A stretch of DNA of 11,200 bases from Amphritea sp. GTDB lineage: Bacteria > Pseudomonadota > Gammaproteobacteria > Pseudomonadales > Balneatricaceae. The stretch is from the NCBI GenBank assembly GCA_018067325.1, contig JAGPUU010000215.1, forward strand, positions 1 through 11,200, read 5' to 3'. The notes below the pieces were generated by a model that did no database searches, was not told the origin of the DNA, and saw nothing but the letters and a program-made list of their open reading frames with translations. Positions 6,641 to 11,200 of this stretch are shown piece after piece. The translations under genes were made by a program, and so were the position numbers. Positions within the stretch are counted from its first letter, which is position 1; each line of letters begins with the position of its first letter.

Positions 6641-6667
6641 AAGAGGCCTGGTTATCCAGGCCTCTTT
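6641..6667 (+). terminator. Terminator-like hairpin before atl
   Basis: An 11-bp perfect stem, AAGAGGCCTGG (6641-6651) with CCAGGCCTCTT (6656-6666), has a TTAT loop. The stem is very stable but only about three T follow before CCG, so termination may be partial. It lies 58 bp before the atl start. Confidence 0.65.
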
Positions 6668-6725
6668 CCGTATATGAAGATGGGTGCTCAGGTACTTCAG
6701 AGATAGAGCGATAAGAGAAAGCAGA

Positions 6726-7031
6726 ATGGCACAGAATCCAGCGTATGAAATGATATGGCAGGTGGTAGGGGCTATACCGTCTGGAAAAGTAGCAACCTAT
6801 GGTCAAATTGCAGAACTAGCGGGTATTCCAGGGGGAGCAAGAATGGTGGGGCGTTGTCTGAGCCAGCTTCCCAGGGATAGTCGATTACCCTGGTTCAGGG
6901 TGGTCAATGCGAGTGGCAAGATATCTTTGCCGGTAGATAGTGAGGGTTATCAAAAACAGCTTGCTCTGTTGCAAGAAGACGGCGTTGCTGTGCTGAATGG
7001 GCGGATTAGGCTGGCTAAGTTTCGCTGGTAA
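6726..7031 (+). CDS. atl: Alkyltransferase-like protein (ATL), Cys-less MGMT homologue
   Basis: The 101-residue protein has the DNA-binding domain of O6-alkylguanine-DNA alkyltransferases: GKVATYGQIAELAG (helix-turn-helix), GGARMVGRCL with the arginine that takes the place of the flipped base, and LPWFRVVNASGKIS. In true alkyltransferases the active site is PCHRV; here the acceptor Cys is Trp and the His is Phe (PWFRV), as in known short ATL proteins. ATLs bind O6-alkylguanine and hand the lesion to nucleotide excision repair without removing the alkyl group. I chose ATG 6726 because AAGAGA lies about 8 bases upstream and the family starts near here; the in-frame GTG at 6684 would add 14 unlikely residues. 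Confidence 0.93.
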   Translation: MAQNPAYEMIWQVVGAIPSGKVATYGQIAELAGIPGGARMVGRCLSQLPRDSRLPWFRVVNASGKISLPVDSEGYQKQLALLQEDGVAVLNGRIRLAKFRW

Positions 7032-7062
7032 GTCTTGCTCGATTGCTCGGCTGGTAAGTTGT

Positions 7063-7090
7063 GCGGCAAAAATTGTCTATTTGCCGTTTT
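7063..7090 (+). terminator. Terminator of atl, overlapping the end of the convergent channel gene
   Basis: CGGCAAA (7064-7070) pairs with TTTGCCG (7080-7086) across a 9-base loop, followed by four T. It lies 32 bases after the atl stop, and the stop codon of the channel remnant (7079-7077) is in its loop. Confidence 0.6.
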
Positions 7091-7516
7091 GGGGTATGTT
7101 TCCGTTATCTAATTGCGCAATAAGTCGGTTGAATTTATGTTCTAGCTCTTTGTTATGCTGCAGAATCTCTTCATTTTGTCGGGTAGCTCTCGATTTCTTA
7201 CATTGGTATCTGCAAATCCCACCGTTTTACTAGCGATCTGCGCGCCGATGAATCCAGCGATATGTAGGCATTGAGATAAAATATTAGAGCGACTATCAGT
7301 CTGCCAGCTTTGGCTGATCGGGTAGAAATCGCCAAAGCCGATAGTGCTGGCGCTCATCTGTAGAGCCAAGAAGGCATCGCTATAGCTGAGGATATTTGCT
7401 GCAGGATGAGATTGTTCAAACCAAAGTAGTGGGAATGAAAGAATGACAATGAGGCTGTAGAGCAGGATAAAAGCAAGAAAGCCGAGAAATACAGTGCCAT
7501 AGTTTCTGACATTGTA
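7077..7516 (-). pseudogene. Two-transmembrane potassium-channel-like gene, apparently frameshifted
   Basis: Reading leftward from 7516 one frame encodes a first membrane helix (FLGFLAFILLYSLIVIL), the pore loop YSDAFLALQMSASTIGFGD with the GFGD selectivity-filter motif, and a second helix (about LHIAGFIGAQIASKTV). This is the layout of small Ion_trans_2-type (KcsA-like) potassium channels. That frame stops at 7142, but from about 7199 a different frame continues to a stop at 7077 with a coiled coil (QNEEILQHNKELEHKFNRL), the usual cytoplasmic tail. Adding one A near 7199 would join them as NVKKSRATRQ. At the other end no ATG, GTG or TTG exists in frame between the stop at 7519 and TTG 7369; the ATG at 7512 is in the wrong frame and one added base would join it. 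Together about 146 residues. It is either a decayed gene or carries two sequence errors. Confidence 0.72.
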
Positions 7517-7582
7517 TTAATCGGTGGAGTATATATATCGCTTAACCATAGTCTGCTTTTTTTGAGTGCTGTTTATTCGAGC

Positions 7583-8005
7583 TTAGACTTCTAGCGGATC
7601 GATATCGATGTTGTCTAGTTGGTCCGCATCAATATCGTAAGGGAAGCAGCCCACAAAATTGACATGCTCGTCCTTAAAAATATGGGTTTTCTTCGCCCGG
7701 TATTCAAAATCAAACAGTAGAATTAACCAGCTGATTTTTTTGTCACCGATCTTTTCGATTTTTTTGATAACGGAATTACCATAAGAACCAGACCAGGAGC
7801 AGGGTGCGACTATCTCTTGTACTGACGCGCAGCCCGTTTCGCAGCCGTTGGTTTCCATGTTTTCAGGGTCGTAGCTGCTTATCTGATAGTTTTTGGCCCA
7901 TTGGTCAAGTCCTTGTTCATCCTCTTCGAAGTAGCTGTCAGGGATGGCTGAATAGTCGGTGGTGGAGTACCAGACCGAAACGATGCCTTCTTTTTCAAAA
8001 TTCAT
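7583..8005 (-). CDS. Imm22-like (DUF4284) protein
   Basis: This 140-residue protein resembles the immunity protein 22 family: an opening IVSVWYS strand, FEEDEQGLDQWAKNYQISSYD, a SGSYGNSVIKKIEKI helix region, then WLILLFDFEYR and VNFVGCFPYD. Family members are predicted antitoxins for polymorphic or contact-delivered toxins, but many sit alone without a toxin and their role is unproven. No toxin is visible here. It has four cysteines (55, 59, 69, 120), the first two in a CxxxC pattern, and an acidic C-terminus. ATG 8005 is chosen because it forms an ATGA overlap with the stop of the upstream YfcL-family gene and begins right at the family core; ATG 8032 would add nine residues. It is the last intact gene of the pur run. 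Confidence 0.7.
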   Translation of the reverse strand: MNFEKEGIVSVWYSTTDYSAIPDSYFEEDEQGLDQWAKNYQISSYDPENMETNGCETGCASVQEIVAPCSWSGSYGNSVIKKIEKIGDKKISWLILLFDFEYRAKKTHIFKDEHVNFVGCFPYDIDADQLDNIDIDPLEV

Positions 8006-8268
8006 GTGCTGGTCTCGGCTAGGTTTTTCCATAGCAAACGAATATCGCAGATATCCTGTTCGCTGAGTTTGTCGACTTTAAATGCTTGGTCGAGGCTGTG
8101 TTCTACCTGTTGATCAAACTGTTCTGCGGTCTCGCCTTCTTCGGCGCTGGCCAGGCTAATATGCCCTAGCAGATAACTACAGAGAAACAGTTTCTCAGGG
8201 TCTGCTCCCTCTTCCATGTCGATCAGATGGTTGTATAGGCTGTCGGCCTGCTGCTGATATGAAGTCAT
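8002..8268 (-). CDS. YfcL-family protein
   Basis: The 88-residue acidic protein resembles E. coli YfcL (92 residues). Shared features are the FLCSYLLGHISLASAE segment in the first half, and the late SLDQAF...KLSEQD....LWKNL helices. It appears all helical, with no signal peptide or membrane segment, so it is probably cytoplasmic. The family function is unknown. Its ATG shares one base with the stop of the DUF3108 gene (TGATG), and its stop overlaps the next ATG by 4 bases, so it is probably translationally coupled on both sides. Confidence 0.82.
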   Translation of the reverse strand: MTSYQQQADSLYNHLIDMEEGADPEKLFLCSYLLGHISLASAEEGETAEQFDQQVEHSLDQAFKVDKLSEQDICDIRLLWKNLAETST

Positions 8269-8972
8269 CAGTGTTCCGTAAATTCCAGTTGATCGAGGAG
8301 AAGGCTGTATTCTTTACCGCTTTTCTCAACCTGTTGTAGTTTGACTACCATGTAGTCCAGTTCAGGCGCGCACCATATATAGGTGTTTCGTTTGCTGTTG
8401 GCACCGCGGTCTCGTTGAACTTTAATCGCTTCAAATGTACCGACTGGTGTCTTCACGGTTTCAGTGCCTAAGCGTATAAAAGGATAGGTCTTTAATTTAC
8501 CGCCATCGGCAACCTTATATACAAGCTTCTCTTTGCCAGCAGCCAGATCAAGCCGCAACTGCATGTGATAGCTCAGGCTGTCCTGTGTTCCCAGTGGAAC
8601 ATCCATTGTCCAGGGTTTATTGGCGATATCATTCAGTACCGTTTGAGTACTCCAGTTAAATTGAAGTACGGCATCTTTGTTGCTACCAATTAATTTACGA
8701 TGATACTCGTAATGGTTGGGTTGAATGCGCTGGTCCTGGATCGAAAACTCTGTAAATTCGTTTACTTTGGCGATCAGCGCTTCAGCGGTGAGCGATAATT
8801 TCCACTTATCTCCGTCTCGCTTTAGTTGACGAATGGCATTTCCGCCAAAGGATATTCCCATATCCCACTGTGCTTTATAGACAGCCTTGTAGGGTTTGAG
8901 CAGATCGGCTGCTTGTCCCGGTACGGCCGAGATAAGCAGAAGGGTTGAGATAAGTAGGCTGCGTAATCGCAT
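8268..8972 (-). CDS. DUF3108 periplasmic protein
   Basis: The 234-residue protein has a signal peptide (basic MRLRS start, hydrophobic core to about residue 15, likely cleavage after GQA near 21) and then the DUF3108 fold: YKAVYKAQWDMGISFGGNAI, a run of beta strands, QDSLSYHMQLR, and a TPVGTFEAIKVQR strand followed by YIWCAPELDYMVVKLQQ. I expect a periplasmic beta-rich protein; no function is established that I know of. DUF3108 genes often follow purN in Pseudomonas-like gammaproteobacteria. The start is clear: CAGGAG, made from the last purN codons, lies 6 bases before the ATG, and the gap to purN is 3 bp. Confidence 0.9.
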   Translation of the reverse strand: MRLRSLLISTLLLISAVPGQAADLLKPYKAVYKAQWDMGISFGGNAIRQLKRDGDKWKLSLTAEALIAKVNEFTEFSIQDQRIQPNHYEYHRKLIGSNKDAVLQFNWSTQTVLNDIANKPWTMDVPLGTQDSLSYHMQLRLDLAAGKEKLVYKVADGGKLKTYPFIRLGTETVKTPVGTFEAIKVQRDRGANSKRNTYIWCAPELDYMVVKLQQVEKSGKEYSLLLDQLEFTEH

Positions 8973-8975
8973 AGG

Positions 8976-9629
8976 TTACTCCTGAATGAACTGATATCCT
9001 TCAGGAGGCAGGTTATCTCCATCGAGCTGAACCGCTCCTGAAACAGGAAGCTTCAGGCGGTCTGCGCAAAACCATTCCACGGCAAGTGGATAGATTTTAT
9101 GTTCAGAGCTATGAATACGCTGCTGAAGGCTATCTTCGCTATCTGTTTCCAGAATATCGATCGGTGCCTGAATTGCCAGCGGCCCGCCATCCAGTTCTTC
9201 GGTAACAAAGTGAACGGTACATCCATGCTGCTTATCACCGGCTTCAAGCGCGCGTTGGTGGGTATGCAATCCTTTGTACTTAGGCAGCAGAGAGGGGTGG
9301 ATGTTAAACATCCTGCCCTGGTAGTGGCGAACGAATTCAGGGGTCAGTATGCGCATAAAGCCAGCGAGGACGATCAGATCTGGGCTGTGAGCGTCGATAG
9401 CTTCCATCATTGCGGCATCGAAGCTTTCTCTGTCTTCAAAGTCTTTATGACTGATGGCGATCTGAGGAATGCCTGCTTTATCTGCTCGTTCCAGGCCCAT
9501 GACGCCGGTTTTATTGCTGAGTACTGCAGCGATGCGACCATTGATCTGGCCGCTCGCGATAGCATCGATGATCGCCTGCAGGTTTGAACCGCTGCCGGAT
9601 ATCAGGACTACAATGCTTTTTTCTGCCAT
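8976..9629 (-). CDS. purN: Phosphoribosylglycinamide formyltransferase 1
   Basis: PurN transfers a formyl group from 10-formyltetrahydrofolate to GAR, the third step of de novo purine synthesis. The 217 residues match the E. coli enzyme (212). The phosphate-binding SGSGSNLQA loop is at 11-19, and the catalytic residues are Asn109 and His111 in FNIHPSLLPKYKG and Asp147 in EELDGGP, corresponding to E. coli Asn106, His108 and Asp144. A GGAGG site 7 bases before the ATG is located within the last codons of purM, and only 2 bp separate the two genes, so they are co-transcribed and probably coupled. Confidence 0.97.
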   Translation of the reverse strand: MAEKSIVVLISGSGSNLQAIIDAIASGQINGRIAAVLSNKTGVMGLERADKAGIPQIAISHKDFEDRESFDAAMMEAIDAHSPDLIVLAGFMRILTPEFVRHYQGRMFNIHPSLLPKYKGLHTHQRALEAGDKQHGCTVHFVTEELDGGPLAIQAPIDILETDSEDSLQQRIHSSEHKIYPLAVEWFCADRLKLPVSGAVQLDGDNLPPEGYQFIQE

Positions 9630-9631
9630 TC

Positions 9632-10690
9632 TCAGGCCTCCAGGCCTACTAATTCAACCTGCTCTTCACCTTCTGTTGCCGCAGCGATAACGCCCGCAAT
9701 GAACGGTTCTTCGCCGGCATCTTTAAGGATCTGAAGGGCTTGGTCAGCTGTTTCAGCAGGAACACAGATTATCATGCCAACGCCGCAGTTGAGGGTGCGA
9801 TACATTTCTCGAGAATCAACATTGCCCAGCTTCTGGATCCAGGTGAATACCTCTGGCATCTTCCAGCTGTTAATATCGATAACGGCTTTAGCGCTTTGTG
9901 GCAGAACACGGGGAACGTTTTCTAACAGACCGCCACCAGTGATGTGGGACAGTGCGTTTACCTGGGTCTTTTTGATGAGTTCAAGTACCGGCTTAACGTA
10001 GATGCGGGTGGGTTCCATCAGCGCTTCAGTCAGCGGCTTGCCGTCAACGGTACCGCTGAGGTCAGCGCCGCGTACTTCAATGATCTTGCGGATCAGTGAG
10101 TAGCCGTTCGAATGAGGACCAGACGATGGCAGACCGATAAGCTTGTCACCAACGCTCACTTTAGAGCCGTCAATGATGTCGTCTTTTTCTACCACGCCGA
10201 CACAGAAACCAGCCAGATCGTAATCTTCGCCTTCGTACATGCCTGGCATTTCAGCAGTTTCGCCGCCTACCAATGCTGCACCAGACAGTTCGCAACCTAC
10301 GCCGATGCCTGTCACAACGTCAGCTGCTACGTCGATGTTTAGCTTACCTGTTGCGTAATAATCCAGGAAAAACAGTGGCTCAGCACCGGCAACAATAAGG
10401 TCGTTCACACACATAGCCACTAAGTCGATACCGATAGTGTCATGTTTGTTCAGGTCCATTGCCAGACGCAGTTTAGTACCAACACCGTCAGTGCCAGAAA
10501 CCAGTACCGGCTTCTTATAGCCTTCAGGTATCTCGCACAGGGCGCCGAAACCACCCAGGCCGCCCATAACTTCAGGGCGGGCAGTGCGTTTGGCAACGCC
10601 TTTGATACGATCGATCAGTGCGTTTCCTGCGTCAATATCGACGCCGGCGTCTTTGTAGCTGATAGATGAGTTATTGTCAGTAGAAGACAT
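9632..10690 (-). CDS. purM: Phosphoribosylformylglycinamidine cyclo-ligase (AIR synthetase)
   Basis: PurM closes the imidazole ring, converting FGAM and ATP to AIR, the fifth step of de novo purine synthesis. At 352 residues it is close to E. coli PurM (345). Visible signatures are [19 protein letters not shown] at the start, [14 protein letters not shown] (ATP and substrate site), the [18 protein letters not shown] segment, [11 protein letters not shown] and [17 protein letters not shown]. It heads a leftward run with purN, DUF3108, YfcL-family and Imm22-like genes. The ribosome binding site is weak (CAGG about 12 bases upstream). I see no PurR-type operator in front. Confidence 0.97.
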   Translation of the reverse strand: MSSTDNNSSISYKDAGVDIDAGNALIDRIKGVAKRTARPEVMGGLGGFGALCEIPEGYKKPVLVSGTDGVGTKLRLAMDLNKHDTIGIDLVAMCVNDLIVAGAEPLFFLDYYATGKLNIDVAADVVTGIGVGCELSGAALVGGETAEMPGMYEGEDYDLAGFCVGVVEKDDIIDGSKVSVGDKLIGLPSSGPHSNGYSLIRKIIEVRGADLSGTVDGKPLTEALMEPTRIYVKPVLELIKKTQVNALSHITGGGLLENVPRVLPQSAKAVIDINSWKMPEVFTWIQKLGNVDSREMYRTLNCGVGMIICVPAETADQALQILKDAGEEPFIAGVIAAATEGEEQVELVGLEA

Positions 10691-10863
10691 AATATGTGTG
10701 GACCTGTCAGTGGTAATTTACAGATAGAAAAATTTGAGGCGTATTCTATCAGGTTGCTGGTGAGGCGGCTATTGTGTGTTAAAGTTTATGCCGATTTTAA
10801 GGATACTTTTTTTTAGCCCGTGCAGATCGTAATCTGGACGGCAAACAGGATGATAGATCGATC
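10691..10863. other. Divergent intergenic region between purM and the DUF2066 gene
   Basis: These 173 bp must contain promoters for both directions. On the minus strand TAGAAT (10748-10743) is a possible purM -10 without a good -35. On the plus strand, weak candidates are TTGTGT (10772-10777) and GATACT (10802-10807). An eight-T run lies at about 10807-10814. None of these is strong enough to call as a promoter. Confidence 0.35.
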
Positions 10864-11200
10864 ATGATGCGTAATCTTTGTACCTCTATGCTGGTGTTAA
10901 TTCTAGCAGGCTTATGTAGTCTGACACAGGCCGCTACTGTCAGGGGGCTCTACACTGCGGAACTGCTGGTTCCGGAGCAATTGTCTCAGCCGGCTGATGG
11001 GCAGTTACAGCAAGGTTTAAAAAGAGTGTTAATAAAGGTATCCGGACGTAGTCAGGTGGTTAACAAAGCAGCGGTGGTTGAAGCGTTACGTATGCCAGCT
11101 GCGCTGTTGAGTCAGTTCAGTTATCAGTCAACTCAAACACCTGTGGCAGCAGGTGATGGTCGCGAAGTCTTAGGTCAGTTGTTGTTGCTTGAGTTTGATC
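10864..11200 (+). CDS. DUF2066 protein, 3' end beyond the window
   Basis: Translation from ATG 10864 stays open to the right edge (112 codons visible). It starts with a signal peptide (MMRNL, hydrophobic core, likely cleavage after TQA), then LYTAELLVPEQL and QGLKRVLIKVSGRSQVV, the hallmark VSGR segment of DUF2066 proteins, which are envelope-associated and of unknown function. DUF2066 genes are commonly divergent from purM in Pseudomonas-like gammaproteobacteria, which agrees with this placement. AGGA lies 13 bases upstream, rather far for a ribosome binding site; ATG 10867 is an alternative start. Confidence 0.85.
   Translation, partial: MMRNLCTSMLVLILAGLCSLTQAATVRGLYTAELLVPEQLSQPADGQLQQGLKRVLIKVSGRSQVVNKAAVVEALRMPAALLSQFSYQSTQTPVAAGDGREVLGQLLLLEFD

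Larger units (their letters stand above)
6433..6667 (+). ncRNA. Candidate structured small RNA or structured short mRNA
   Basis: This gap of 354 bp between divergent genes has no recognised gene but is rich in structure. Hairpin 1: CAGAGTTTT (6452-6460) pairs with AAAACTCTG (6483-6491), extended by GCC (6464-6466) with GGC (6480-6482). Hairpin 2: CTGTCATT (6502-6509) with AATGACAG (6544-6551). Hairpin 3: GCTGCTA (6583-6589) with TAGCGGC (6607-6613), including one T-G pair that would be an A-C mismatch on the other strand, favouring the plus strand. A strong terminal hairpin closes it at 6641-6667 and a promoter precedes it. It does not resemble 6S, 4.5S, RNase P or tmRNA. It could instead be a leader of atl or an mRNA for the small ORF at 6433. 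Confidence 0.42.

Noticed and set aside
6433..6667. Known housekeeping RNA (6S, 4.5S/SRP, RNase P, tmRNA) in the gap before atl
   Set aside because: The 4.5S core GGAAGCAGC-type motif is missing although ffs lies next to the atl homologue in E. coli, the ends do not pair as in 6S, and length and motifs do not fit RNase P or tmRNA.
6726..7031. Active O6-methylguanine-DNA methyltransferase
   Set aside because: The acceptor cysteine in PCHRV is replaced (PWFRV), and the protein is only 101 residues, as in non-catalytic ATL proteins.
7191..7201. Programmed ribosomal frameshift in the channel gene
   Set aside because: No slippery heptamer or downstream stimulatory structure is apparent, and the start-codon problem at the other end also needs an explanation.
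7142..7369. A separate 75-residue protein starting at TTG 7369
   Set aside because: The TTG lies within the channel pore loop, so this is an internal fragment of the broken channel gene.
10846..10868. GATCGATC-type palindrome before the DUF2066 gene as an operator
   Set aside because: It is short and self-complementary by simple GATC repetition, with no second copy or matching regulator nearby.
1..11200. CRISPR array, tRNA or rRNA genes, insertion sequence or prophage genes
   Set aside because: No regularly spaced direct repeats, no transposase or integrase, and no tRNA or rRNA signature was seen on either strand.

Overview
The window looks like chromosomal DNA of a marine gammaproteobacterium, most likely an Oceanospirillales relative. 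The grounds are a moderate GC content, a purM-purN-DUF3108 run with a divergent DUF2066 gene, a DeaD-type helicase close to the E. coli protein, and small gammaproteobacterial families (HlyU-family, YfcL, Cys-less alkyltransferase-like protein). This placement rests on remembered gene order and protein resemblance, not on a search.

Layout. At 1-1511 (+) there is a lipoprotein of unknown function, probably cut by the left edge, with its terminator, followed by a HlyU-family small protein and a MOSC-domain protein 5 bp apart. At 1566-3699 an AraC-family regulator (+) converges on and overlaps a LysE/RhtB-type exporter (-). The exporter is divergent from a MerR-family regulator (+); their shared intergenic region carries three spaced CTGTCT repeats. 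A bidirectional terminator and a tandem pair of GAA-loop hairpins follow, then the DEAD-box RNA helicase deaD (-) and a secreted DUF3047 protein (-).

The 354-bp gap at 6372-6725 has no recognised gene. It holds a sigma70-like promoter, several hairpins and a strong terminator-like hairpin, so it is a candidate small RNA or a small structured mRNA that could encode a hydrophobic 40-residue peptide. The alkyltransferase-like gene atl (+) follows. Converging on it is a two-helix potassium-channel-like gene that appears broken: the selectivity-filter frame has no normal start codon, and its C-terminal coiled coil is in another frame.

From 10690 down to 7583 (-) lies a very tight run: purM, purN, DUF3108, a YfcL-family gene and an Imm22-like gene, with junctions from a 3-bp gap to a 4-bp overlap. 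The first two genes are consecutive in name only within purine synthesis (purM makes AIR; purN formylates GAR earlier); the other three have no known link to it. A DUF2066 gene (+) starts divergently from purM and runs off the right edge.

Most of the window is ordinary housekeeping and regulatory content. The parts that deserve a second look are the structured gap at 6399-6667, the broken channel, the tandem hairpins after deaD and the immunity-like gene at the end of the pur run.
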